The notes under the pieces were generated by a model that made no database searches, was not told the DNA's origin, and saw only the letters and a program-made list of their open reading frames with translations. Both the position numbers and the translations under genes were made by a program. DNA of 64,000 nt. Source: Macquaria australasica (Eukaryota; Chordata; Actinopteri; Centrarchiformes; Percichthyidae). The stretch is taken from positions 983,001-1,047,000 of the forward strand of contig SEMN01000070.1 of NCBI GenBank assembly GCA_005408345.1, given 5' to 3'. Below are positions 1 through 13,100 of the stretch, piece after piece (position 1 is the first letter of the stretch; every line of letters begins with the position of its first letter).

Positions 1-66
1 AAATCCAGAAGAACTGGAAGAAACAATCTAACCTAATAACCCCTGCATCTCTTTTTCCTGCCTCAG

Positions 67-264
67 AATGGCTACACGCCACTCCACATTGCTGCCAAAA
101 AGAACCAAATGGACATTGGGACCACACTGCTGGAGTACGGCGCCGACACCAATGCAGTGACGCGGCAAGGCATCAGCCCCATTCACCTGGCAGCACAGGA
201 GGGCAGCGTGGACCTGGTGTCCCTGCTGCTGGCCAAGAACGCTAATGTCAACGTGTGCAATAAG
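67..264 (+). CDS. ank3: ank3 exon: ankyrin repeats 19-20
   Basis: 198 nt, phase 0 at both ends, after CTCAG and before GTGAAA. It encodes two 33-residue repeats starting NGYTPLHIAAKK and QGISPIHLAAQEG, with the TPLHxAA helix-turn-helix signature. The size is twice the 99-nt repeat unit, so this exon carries two fused repeats. Repeat numbers are counted back from the last repeat, assuming 24 in all. It is the first exon in the window; the upstream exons are missing. The intron 265-623 that follows shows nothing notable. Confidence 0.95.
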
Positions 265-1242
265 GTGAAATCAGTGACGTAGATACAGTATGTTCAGTTA
301 CAAAAGTGTTAATTTATTTACACATACTGTACATTCACACACATGCAACACCTAGCCTGTAATCCTTGCTAGTATCACCTTAATAACCATTTTTGAGATG
401 TAGATAAACACTTCTCACTAGCATCATCCTTAGCATACTAAGTTTTACCTCGTCACTTTCAACCAGGTAGAAAAACAGATGTTTCTTAAGGTTTTTCAAA
501 CTAGTTTCCCGCATCCTGTTTCCTGAGAGAGACAGCATGTTTCAGTCTTGTTATGTGCTGCCACCATAACAAATTTATTTGTGTGTTCACACGTGTTTGT
601 GTGTGTCCTTTCCGCATGTACAGAGCGGACTTACACCACTCCACTTAGCAGCTCAGGAGGACAAGGTCAATGTTGCAGAAGTCCTTCTCAACCACGGGGC
701 TGACGTCAACCCACAAACAAAGGTAAAGCTTTCTCAGATAATACACACACACACACACACACACACACACTGTAAATACACACACAGATAAGGGTCTTTA
801 AATCTCTTTTTGTAGTTGAGGTTTGATGCATAATATTTTATGTACACATGCATCATTATCTTTGCTGTATATGCTTGTCTTTGTGTTTCTCTCTACTAAA
901 ACTAGATTTTCCTGTATAGTTTCAGTGTGTTCATGGCATCGGAAAAATACTCTCACACACACTCTTGGGCACACACACATTCGTCCACAATCATCTCAGG
1001 TGCTACATAAATAAAGGATTGATACCTGAGTGGAAGGTGTTCATGTCTTTATGGATGCACCACACACTGCAGCAAACACACACACACACACACACACGAG
1101 CACGTACATGCTCTAATATTCAGTCACACTCTGTCAGTTACCTTCACTTACACACAAACACACATACGGGCCCCATAAAAGGCTGCTCACATTCACTGAG
1201 ACAAACGTGCCATAGCTGTAGGTTGGACTTATGAAGGTTATG

Positions 1243-1302
<60 letters not shown>

Positions 1303-4300
1303 TTGTGCTGACAGGACGGTTGTTAACAGCGAATAGGTTATTCACTCACTGATCTTCTCCATTACCATTATGCACTGTACTCATAATTGAAAGAGGGCAT
1401 GAACGATGATGCAGTTTTGAAGTTATATTTAGAATCAGTGATAGCATGCTAAGAAGTAGAGGAAAATTAATTTTTTCCATAAAAATCATTTGTTTTTCCT
1501 TAAGTTCGTGTAACAAAATGAGGCCTCCAGTCAGCACACATAACAATATTCTCCTCTTCTTTTCATCTACTTGCCCTTTCATGTCTGTGTCTCTTCCTCC
1601 ATTTACTTTCCTCCATGCAGATGGGTTACACTCCGCTGCACGTGGCTTGTCACTATGGCAACGCAAAGATGGCAAACTTCCTGCTGCAGAATAATGCCAG
1701 AGTCAATGGCAAAACCAAGGTAGAAAAACACGTTCACCTACAGGCATGCATGCACCCACCTACACACACACACACATACACACATACACACACTCACATG
1801 CACAGTCTTGTATTACTGTTTCTGTGTCGATCTTCCGTTACATCCAAATTTATACATATTTATATGTATGTATATGTGTCTTCTCTTTCCCTGACTGTGT
1901 TTGTGTGTCTCTGTCTAGAACGGGTACACTCCTCTACACCAGGCAGCTCAGCAGGGTCACACCCACATCATCAACCTGCTGCTTCAGCACGGGGCCTCGG
2001 CCAACGAGCTCACCGTGGTCAGCGCACAAACACACTGGCACAGACACACACTCACACTCCAACAGAGCTGAAGCCTGATGAAATACTGAATGTTCTTTGT
2101 GTTTTCTGTGTACCTCCTGTGAATAACTTCCTGTTGGTCTGTCACTGGTCAGAATGGGAACACTGCCCTATCCATCGCCTCTCGTCTTGGGTACATCTCT
2201 GTGGTGGACACTCTGAGGCCTGTGACGGATGAAAACCTGACTGCCATGGTGAGACGCCGTCTTCCTGTCAACGTCATCTCATATGGTTAAATGCACACAA
2301 TCTCTATCACATCACCATCTTTTCATCTTTTTGAGGTTTGTTACTACCCAGACAATATGAGACCGGATAAAAATATTTTAAAAGTGAGAATTCAGCTTCC
2401 ATATATACATTCATATACTTTGCATCATTTTCGTGCATTCAAGGATTCTCTGACATGTAAAATTTAAGAGTCGGCTACCAAAAAGTATTGCAATCAGGAG
2501 CTACAAGGCAAATAATGACTAAAAACTTGGACAGTGAGAGAGAAATAGTGTCATTTTGTTTGTTTGTTGCATTGAGAGCGGTGCTGTTTGCTAAAAGCTT
2601 GGGATGTGCTTTGGAAAATGGTCTGCAGTGATGTAAAGTATTTGTTAATATTGGACTAAAACATGTAAAACCACTTCCTTATTGAGCAGCTGTATTGGAC
2701 TGAATTGTGTGACCAACTCCTTGCCCAAATTAAAACTTGGCCAGCAGCATACTGTGAGTGGAGTCAGTGTGTGAATCCTTCAAATCAGCCAGCAAGTAAG
2801 TCAGTCAGTCTCGGTGTGTCACGCGTGTGAAGTTATCCTGATTAAGAGAGAGAGTGGGCTTAGATTGCAGCTTAAGGTTTCTCCTGTAATAGCCCAGGTC
2901 ACTACAGTGATCTGATCCACACACGTGTCTGGGAGAAAGAGGAGGAGGGAGAAGGGTGCGAAAGTGGGAAAGAAAGAGAGGCAGTAGGATAATGAAGAGG
3001 TGACAGGAGTGTGAGGGGGACAGTGAGTGAAGAGACGGACAGAGAGGTCACTCAGGATCCTGCGCAATCAGCAGCAAAGTGTATTAGTCATAACGGGCTC
3101 TATCTACAGTGGAGTACCTTAAAGATCAAGGTCGTTTCCCTACACCTTTGTGTGATTGCTCTGTTACTCACTGTGCATAGGTCTCTGCTGTTGTTTTATG
3201 TCTCTACTGAACCTTTGCTGGTCAGTTATGTGAGGCAAAATGGCCTTCAAACACACAGTGTCATTCCTTCTTACTGTGACAGGTGCCACGGCTAAGATTC
3301 AGTTTAATGTCCATATTAGGAAATATATGTGAAGGTCACACTTTAGTTGGAATGTAAATGCTGACTAGTTGTCTCTAAAATATTTACTAAGTTTCAGGTG
3401 ATATAACAATGATGAATCTTCAAGATATACTCCCTGGTTTTGTTAGGGCAAATGATAGCACCCCTAGCACAATAAATCCCTGTGTTTTCCTCTCAGCTCA
3501 CTGCTGCTTTTTCGAAAGTCAGTTGTAAACTGCATTGAGTTTCAAAACATCAGCAGTGAGCTGGCAGGAACTTTGGGGATTTGTGGCATTATTGGATGCT
3601 TTAACAATATCAGGAATCATATTTTATAAGGTTTAGGATGTCAAGGTGTGTAAATATGCAGCAAAAGGCAAGGCACTGCTTATGTTATGTGATAGTTGGA
3701 GAATCAGTTGAGTATTGACAGTGAACTCAAATTAGCATTTGATATATTATAATATAATAATAATATTATTTAAAAACTACTGCATTGTAACTCATATTTT
3801 CCAATTGGAACTGGTTTGGCGTTTCAGGGATGTGTCCCAGAATATAGATGTGTTTTAGCAATATAATGTTGGTTTGGCAAAACTGTTCAGTTGTACATCT
3901 ATTTTTCACATTTACAGAGTGCAACAGAAAAACACAAAATCAATGTCCCTGAGACCATGAATGAGTTCCTCGACATGTCAGACGATGAAGGTATGTAAAG
4001 AATGTTTTCTCTTCATTCTCCTCATTTTAAGCTATTGAGTACTCAAATTAAATTAATTGATATGTGGAAACGGTTGTTGTGACTTGATGTTAAAAAAAAA
4101 ACAGTAATATCAATACACTGCATGATTTCCATACACTTGTGACTGGGATGTCATTTTCATTAACGTGCATGTTTCACTGTATGTGTGTCTACATCACACA
4201 GTCCAGGCCAATGTGCCAGAAATTCTCAATGAGGAGTCTTTTTCAGATGTTGATGAAGGTATTTGTCACCAGTTGGCCTCCACCGTTCTGTTGTTTGTTT

Positions 4301-5620
4301 GTTTTCCTTTAACATAAGCAGAACTCACCTGCCTTGTTGAAGAGCTAACCATCAAGCCTTTGCTGTACTACTATTCATGCTTTGCTGTTCGTTTTCAGTA
4401 GAAAGTCTCCGGGCAAAATCAGAATACACTCACACAGTCACAACACACACACTTTCTACTTATACAGAATGATGTGGTTATGCATTTTAGTTATCGTGCA
4501 GTTTATGGCACTATGAACCAGACAGATATACTGTTGATGTCAAATTATTCTCATCCCAAGAGCCAATAAGAGGGTTAGACAGAGCAGATATTTTATTTCT
4601 GTGAGGTTTGTTTTTGTTATATTTACTGTAATTCTTAGCCTGCCATCATCAGACAAAAAATAAACTCTCAGCTATAATAAAGTCTCATCCGTTTAGTCCA
4701 AGAAATCCATCAGAGACACATTACATTAAATTTTTGAACTGTTTTAGCCTTGAATCTGGTCTTGATTTTTTGGCAGGTTTGAGTCTCCTGGTTTTGTTCA
4801 CAAACTGACACATGCTAATGTTATTTTCACTGCAACTTAAAAACACATTTGTTCTTTTTTGCACACCATAAAGTCTCATACTGCATGATTCTCCTCATCA
4901 AAGACACTTTGTGAAGTGTCATTCTAACTTCAACCCTGCCGTCTCTTTGAAAACAAGGTCAATGTGACTCACTTTAAAATTCAGATGACAGACTATGAAG
5001 AGACCTGCATACATTCAATGAAATTATCTTGTTTTGCTGCATGTAAACCTCAATAAATTACATAACATTGCTAATATCATAGTTTGCAGCAGAATGGCTG
5101 CTGTAGCACTGCAGAGCCAAATAGCACTGCCAAGTTTATGGTACAAGTCACATTGTTTCAGGCTGCCCGCTTCAGTCTTCGGTCCTTTGTTTTGGAACCA
5201 CACAGCCGACAGGCCTGTAAAATTGATGAGCTTGTTCATGGGCTGTTGCTTAGGGGACAGTCAGGGCATATGGAGTTTCTATGTCAGGTGATACAGCTAG
5301 ACTCAACAAGTTACGTACACACACATATTAGGTGATAATGGATGAGTTTGTACTGTAGCTGTATGATAAAGATCCTCATTGGCATATATGTGATTCAGTG
5401 TGTTATCACTACCACACAGGAATTATAAATAAGAGTATCCATGGCCTCATGTACTCCACATAAACTGTTTATACTGTGTGCATAATTCATCAGCATTGTA
5501 CTTGTGCAGTGCGGCCTTGATAGTCACTTTTCCCAATATTAGCAGTACCAAACTGGCTTCAGTTAGCTGCTGAATTCAGGCCTGCACTCCTTCATCTATG
5601 TGGGATGTTTTTGGTTTTGC

Positions 5621-5651
<31 letters not shown>

Positions 5652-7139
5652 GTGTGTGAAAGAAGGAGTTAGAGGACGTAAAGAGTTTCCACATCTCTCT
5701 TTAATCCTATATGGGGGAAGCCAATCCTATTAAGCTGTAGGTTGGAGTTAGTGTGAAGGGTCACTCCTGGTGCCTGTGCAATCACACGCTCATCTCATGC
5801 TTTCTATAGACTACTATAGCCACTAATTGTACCATCTTTAGAGAACAACTTAACTTATTGTTGTGCTCTGCTGTCATCACAGTATCTCCATAATCCCTAA
5901 GGCACCGGCCTTAGAGGATATTATTACTACAGTTGGTGTTATGTATACTGAAGGTCTTAACTGTCAAACACGTGTTGCATAATTGTTCTAAATTTACTTT
6001 TTCTTGTGCACGTTTTAGTCATTGTATGCAACATGTAGAGGAAAGAACTACAGAGAAATGCTGATCAAGGTAAAATGTCAAAATGATGCCTGCTGCGGTT
6101 ATTTCATCATTATTTTAGCCCCACTCCAAGTTTGACAATCAGCCAGACTCACTCGGTGACTTCCACCATAGAGGAAGAAAAGGCAGGAGGAGTGTTCAGT
6201 GAGAGTTTTCTTCTTCTCTCCGTCACTGTCTCCTCCGCTGAGGTTCCCAAGCATTTGCTCAAACGACCTGTCAGCTGACTGTGCTCTCCATAGAGGGGTA
6301 AACACTCTCAGTGCGGCCCCTGTTAACCGTCTTCAGTTGGAGTTTGTTGTGGAGGCTGTTGAGCCAGGGAGGCACCGAGACTTTCTCTCTTTAAATCCAA
6401 TGAGATGAGCTTTTTTTTTTTTTTTGAGTCGCCTGCAGGAGAATTAACGCCGGTGTCAGATGACTTGAACTTCTACTGTTTCTGCTCGGCTATGTGTACT
6501 GCCTTGCAGGAAAGGAGACGCAAAACTTAGAAGAGTTTGAGTTTTATTTCTTTGCGGAGAGAAGGCGGCAGAGATGTGCGCACCGGCCACAAACGCGCAA
6601 GTCGGTCTGAGTGGAGTTAAGTGCGTGGGGTGAAGAGAGGGCAACATTTTCCATCAGCACCAGAAGCACTGAATGGACTACTTGATAGTCTTCACCTCTC
6701 CCTGGATTTACTTTTCATCCTGGGAACGTTTTGTGGAGCTCTAGAAAAGTAGAAATAACTCACGAAATATAAAAAGAGCTGTGATCAATATGGCTGCGCT
6801 GGACAAAGGTAAGTTAGTTAGAGCATCAGAGGAAGTTTTAGTGGCCGGTGTTTGGAGTTTTGAAGGCTGCGATGTAAAGAGCCACAGAGGATCGACCGAC
6901 AGACAGAAAGTGTTGTCATGATGTGAGAGCCGACGTTAAATTTCATTATGTTTTATTTTATTGTTTTTAGTTCTCTACTAGTGGGTGATAGAGATGGATG
7001 GCAAATCACTCTTTTAGTTCCTGTGGATATTTATTTTTTTGGCTTTTGACTTGTTAGAGAGGAGAGGGTTAAGGAGAGAGCGTTTTGATGCGTGGCTTTG
7101 TAACCCAGAAGATGCTTCAGGTTTAAAATATAAAATAGG

Positions 7140-7170
<31 letters not shown>

Positions 7171-10100
7171 GTGGTGGTGGGGTATCTGAGCTTGAATGGG
7201 CCGGTGAATGCATTATTACAGCAGCGGGGAGCCGATTGTTTTCCAGTTGTGTCAAGTCAGACAGAAACAGCTAGAAAAACACAGGATGTTAGGTGATCAA
7301 GTTCACCATCACAATAAAAGCACAACATATGGAACACGGGAAATAAAATTATAGCTATGCAGCCTGTCTTGAATACCAAATCCTTATTGATATGTGTGTT
7401 AGTTTTCTTCTTGAGTGGATAACTAAAGTTTTGAAAACTGATGGCAAAAGTGGTAACAAATTGATGGAAAAGGTGGTAACACACTGTCAGTGTTTTAGAA
7501 CAAAAGGGGCCTGGAAAGCTCCAGATTTTTGCTCTGACATCCAACAATGTCACTGAGGGAAAAAATACACTAAATGTGGAAATATAATGGTTTGTGAGCA
7601 ATTCATTTCATAATCTCTCTCTTTACTTATACTGGCAAATACAAAATGTTCACAGCGTTCTCGTCAGATTAGCTGAGAGTCATTTTCGGACATGAGGAGG
7701 AAATGAAGATAGTGAAGAGTAAACAGAGGGAATGAGCAGACTTGTTAAATAGCCTAATTTGCTACACTTATTAATAAAATAACTCTGGAACGCATTGAAC
7801 ATAAAAAATAATATTTCAAGCCCAGATTTGTTTGGAAGTATTACTAAAGCATATTACTTTTCTATAGGCATAGATTCCCGTTGTAGACAGTAGAAGTTGC
7901 AACACAGGTTGGTCATTAATGGGGAGTAAATCATGGTAAATGTGGTACCAGAAAAACCTAATGGAAGCATGAATGTAGCCTAACCATGACCGCAATATTT
8001 CCCTCAACTTTAACTTTTAAGTGAAGATTTAGTTGCCTAATGTAGTAGGAGTTGATTTGGTCTCGTGGTTCCATAAGCGTTGAATAGTAGATGTTGGCTA
8101 TTTATATTGTCATTGGTGAGGTTTGACAGCTTAAAACCTTTCACCGCTTGTTTTATTTTGAAATTTGACACCGGAAAGTCCTACTTTTAATGTCACCTGA
8201 CTTGACACTGGTTCTGGTGTCTGATCGGAGTGCGGCAGTATTGAAGGCAGGGGGAGGGGCTGCGGTGAAGGAGCAGAGTGTTGCAGGCAGGACAGAGCCG
8301 GACATGAGGGAGAAGGGGAAGCACTGTAGCCGCTCCGCCGGCTTCGTTGACCGGCGTGTCATCGTCCACCGGTCCGCCGATCGAGGTGCGGTGCGGTTCT
8401 ACACTTTCTGCTTATTCTCTGCTTATTGTGCTCAGGCTCTGGTAGCTGTTAAACCTTCTGCTGCGCTCCGTCTTTGAGTGTTGTGAAAGGAGCTGCGTTT
8501 GGTTTTACAGGAGAGCTCCAGATATACCGCAAAGTGGCTTTGCTGCTGCCCGTGATGGCATCTTTCTCTAAAATGTTTTACTGTCTAACCTCTAAAACAA
8601 TCAAGCATCGGCGCTGCTCAGTGTTCCAGCTTCATGTTGATGTTCTGTCACAGTCAAATGAATAGACAGAAAGAAAAGTTGCAATGGCCTATGCAGTTGC
8701 AGTGAGATATTTTGGGTTTGACGACAGAGTGGTGTTGATAAATGATCCAAGGCCTCCTCTAAGTACTATAATCAAATAAGCGAGAGTCGGCAATAGGGGC
8801 TTGTTTTTCTTCCTGAGGTGCTGCATTGCCTCTCTTGCCCGGATTGGGGATTTTGAAGTTAACAGGAGGATTTTATTATTTCATCCCCCCCTACCAGGTG
8901 AGGATGCGATGACTGGGGACACGGACAAATACCTGCGGCCTCAGGATCTCAAAGAGCTGGGGGATGACTCTCTCCCTCAGGAGGGGTACATGGGTTTCAG
9001 CATAGGAGCCCGCTCAGCCAGGTGAGCACCTGTTTATTAGATACATATGAAAAGCACCGAAGAACTCTGGTGCAGTGCTGTCAACTATTTGGTCCAACTT
9101 GTCCTGAGAACATTGTGGCCTGATTATGTTTATTTGACTACAGTAATTGAAGTGTGTAACATCGTATTTGCTGTTGATGCTGTGGTTGTTCATCCCATTC
9201 ACACAGATTTACGAAGTCTTATCTGATATTGTATGCAGTTTCTAGACAGTGTAGCGTATGTTGGACTGCAACAGATTATATAATGTACAGCGCCTCCAAC
9301 ACACACACACACACACACACACATACTCAGACACACATTCTCACACACACAAAAACAGAATAATGGAAATCGCCAGAGAAAGCAGCTGGAAAGTTGCCAC
9401 CTAATGATTCAACCTGACAAAATGATTCAGCGTTTTGTGTGGCCTCATTCAAACGCAGGCAAAGGTTACAAATGGCCCATAGTGTAACACAAGAGATATG
9501 AGCTGTGTCTTTGATAACTTTGATACTCTCAGTGAACAGCTGCACATCAGGATTCGGCACAGGCCTAACCACAGTCTCAAATAGTGGACAAAGTATGTAG
9601 TGGAAAACTGGCAGGCTCCAGTGAAAACACATCAGCGGCACACAGGACAAGTGTTGTGCAGCCCCCAGACTGTATTGTAGCCACACTAACAGATGGCAGA
9701 TGCACGGTGATGGTTGGATTGATAAAAGTAACTACACTAACTGTGCCAGGCAAACAGTAAACAAAGGAAACACTGAATTAAATGGAGAGATTTCATGTAA
9801 ACAAGTTTGTTTGGTGAGCCTCATGGGTTGATGTTGGAAAGAGTTTTGACAGAGTTAATGATTGAATTATGTGAATTGTTGTTAGCAGTTTAAAATATTA
9901 GAATGATAAGAAAAGATAGGAGGTTGGTGACCACATTTGAGGGTTTGAATTTTCAGTTATTTGCTCAAACCGCTGTTTGTTTACTACTGTTAAGTTTATT
10001 GGTATGCCTAGAATAAAAAGGGTGCTACAGATAAAGATATTACCAATATTACTTTTGTAAAAAATATTATCTCCATCTGCTATTAAGTGTAAAGAGCTAC

Positions 10101-13100
10101 AAATACTAAAACTGTTCCTATTATACTGCTTCTCTTCTGTTATTGCATTTGAAGTAGAAGAGCAGTTTGTAAGCTGAAATAGATTTTGAAATTGTCTCTT
10201 TGCAGGGGTGTGAATGTAATGCTGTGATGTACTGTATTTTATTGATCAATGAATGTATGATGCTGAGCAAGTTCTTTCCTTTTCCTTACCTTTCTGTTTA
10301 TGACATCGACATTGCATGGTTTGCTTTTCGACTGGGCTGCATACACACAAGCACACACACACACTCATGAAAACCTAGAAACACTTGTGCCTAGTCCTAG
10401 CGTACAACCATGCAAAAGCACAGCATCAATGTCATATGGGGAAAAAAAAGAAAGCCACATCATGCTTGAATGTCTTCAAAATGCTTTGCTTTTCACTCTT
10501 CTATTTTGTTCTTTTCCTTGTTTTCCTGCACCCTGTCCCTCATTCTAGCCCTAGAATCAGGTAAGAAAAGAGTAGTAGTTGTAGTAGTAGTAGGCAACAT
10601 TAGCTGTGAATGGTGTCCCTCCCTTGTGACCCCTAAAACTATTGTTTAACCCCAACCGTACACTCATAAAACTGCTAACCCAAACCACGAGTCATCCATT
10701 GTACATTGGTGTCATCCAGTGTTGCTGTCATTCTGTTTGTGGTAGCAGATTTGTTACTTTGTTGATGTCATGTGTTGTATTTTGAGATTGTCGCTCCATT
10801 TTAGCTGATCACCATTCACCTTATTTTCTCACCCGTCTAAGAAAATCATCTGCAAAATTAAAATGTGTGTATTTTTTGATGCAGGTGTGGAAAAGAGGCA
10901 GTCTTGCTGGAAAATAAAAGCCGCAGTTTGAGTTGTGTGGGCTAATCCCCTTTTGTTTTTGATGTGGCTTTTGTGGCACTTTATCTATATTTTTGTAGTG
11001 TCACTGAGTGTAACTTCCAGGGATCAAACACATCCATTTATTCATAGTCCATCCCTTTTATCCACCCTATTTACATGTTAGTTATTGGAGATGTCCCAGC
11101 ATTACTCAGGATGATTCTGGATGTTCAAATCATGGTTTGCAGAGATGGAAACTTTACAGCCTGAGATTACTCTGGAATTTTGGTCCAGCATTGAGAAATC
11201 CCCCACATATATCAAGGACAGACACTCGGTCACACATACACGGATGAATTCGCGCACAAACAATTGTCTCTTTGAGTCCACACAGGTGCCTTCCTAAAAA
11301 CATAGGACCATTGGTATATACATGGGGATGCGAGACAGAAAAAAACAAGTTGTCTGGATAATGAGAACTGTAGTTTACAGCTAGGCAGACTGATTGAGCA
11401 ACAGTAAAATGCAATGGAGAGGTGTGGAAGGAGGAGGGAAGGTGACAGAGAAGGATGGGGTAAGAGGAAAGCAGAAAAGTAGAGAAAAAGTGGGAAAAAG
11501 TCTTCTATTGAGTGAATGGTAGAGTCAGTAGACAGAGGAAAGGATGATGGTAGGTGCCATGACATGCAGAAATAGCTGAAAGAAACAGAAGGAAATGGAA
11601 AAGCACAGATGTGTAGGGAGGAGAGGAAGATGGACGGAATGAGAAAGAGGAGGGAGCTGTGAAGAACAAACAAGAGTCCAGGGTGAGAGCAGAGGGGGAG
11701 AGGGGAGGGTGGGTAGCACGGCGCTGCCATGCCAGCGAGTCCATTCAGGCCGTACAGAGTTGCTTGGTAACTTCGATGGTGGGGTAGGCTGGCTGTGCTG
11801 AATAAAGGGCTTCTCTCTGTGCTGAATAGTGTGCCCACTCAAACACGCTGAGCTCTGCGTTTTTGTCCCCCTCGCTCACCCGTTCTCCCCCCACCGCACT
11901 CACACACACAAGACACATCAATACATACGTACAGTATACACTCTGACAAAATAAGGCACAGAGTTGTCGGCTTTGTCGCTGGGATCGTATCCTCTCTTTG
12001 CGAGCCCCTTATAGTGCACAAACACATACAAAATATACAGTCATTGTATACTATATTGTTATTTACGTGCCTATACACACAAGTGCACATACTGTATCTT
12101 TAAGTGATTGTATAGTGACACAAACATTTTGGCTCTTCTGCGCTGATCACATCCCCGTAGCAAAAACAGCACAAGGAAACAAAAAACAAAAAAAACCCTG
12201 AAAGGAATCTACAGCACCGCATTGAGTCTGAGAGGCTGCAAAAATAGGCACGCGTCACCACACACCCAGCCATAAAGCAGACTGCAGCAAGACAGATAGA
12301 AAAGACCAGCTTCCCGTTTGTATTTAGCTACTCTGAAACAGGTCTAGGTCAGCTGCTAATCTTAGACTAAAGCAATGTCTGTCTCCGAGCTTGAAACTCT
12401 TTTGAGTAAACGTTATTTCTGTTACTGTCAGTACAAGATCTGCACAGAGACTTCTTGTGATTTTCAGACTCTCACCTGCCAGCCAGGTGCATATACGTAC
12501 AGTCCACTAATCTGCCATATTTCATCATGTAGACACACTTAGTTACATCCGTGTTCATGATGCACACCAACCACACCTTCATATAGAAATGATCGCATCA
12601 GTCTCGTCCTCTTTCCCTCTATCTCTTAATGCAAACAAACTGACCTCACTCTCATTTCCATCTCTGAATAACCTGCTGCAGTATCTTATCCTTGTTCAAC
12701 TGCTGGCTCTTCCGCCTCTCTCTATTTTCCACTTTTGGACTCTCTCTGTCCAGTAAGTAAAAAACTTGGTTCCCTGGAGGTTGCATGTAGTAATGGATTC
12801 CTTGCTTTTTGTTTTATGTCGTGTTCCCCTGCCCGTCACTTGTTGTTGCCCGCGGCGCTGGGTTGCGTGGTAACATGTAGCCTCCGCTCCTTCAGTTCGG
12901 ATAGGTCCAACACACTCAACAGGAGCTCCTTTGCACGAGACAGTATGATGATTGAAGAGATTCTGGCCCCCACAAAGGACACGGTAAGATCAATTTCTTT
13001 CATATTTTGTTTCTTTTTTCCACTATTTCTCATCTCTTTTCAGCCTCTATACCCAGCCCTTTTCTCTTTCTCTCAGTCTCTGTTCACTTTTTCCTCCCTT

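Larger units (their letters stand above)
4259..8897 (+). other. long ank3 intron with internal first exon(s)
   Basis: 4.6-kb intron. Besides the alternative first exon at 6790, the possible one at 8304 and two microsatellites, I see nothing coding. It separates the ankyrin repeats from the spectrin-binding part, so a promoter here makes repeat-less ankyrin. Confidence 0.7.
9022..12880 (+). other. ank3 intron pair around the microexon
   Basis: 3.9 kb, split by the 12-nt microexon at 10549-10560. About 11410-11715 is strongly purine-rich on this strand, which creates long meaningless open frames on the opposite strand. No recognised element otherwise. Confidence 0.65.

Noticed and set aside
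6766..6772. TATA-like sequence just before the internal ank3 start
   Set aside because: It is only about 20 nt from the ATG, too close to place a transcription start and 5' UTR.
11230..11838. A 202-codon minus-strand open frame in an ank3 intron
   Set aside because: It is the complement of a purine-rich stretch and reads as low-complexity Ser/Phe/Leu/Pro; no homology, no splice context.
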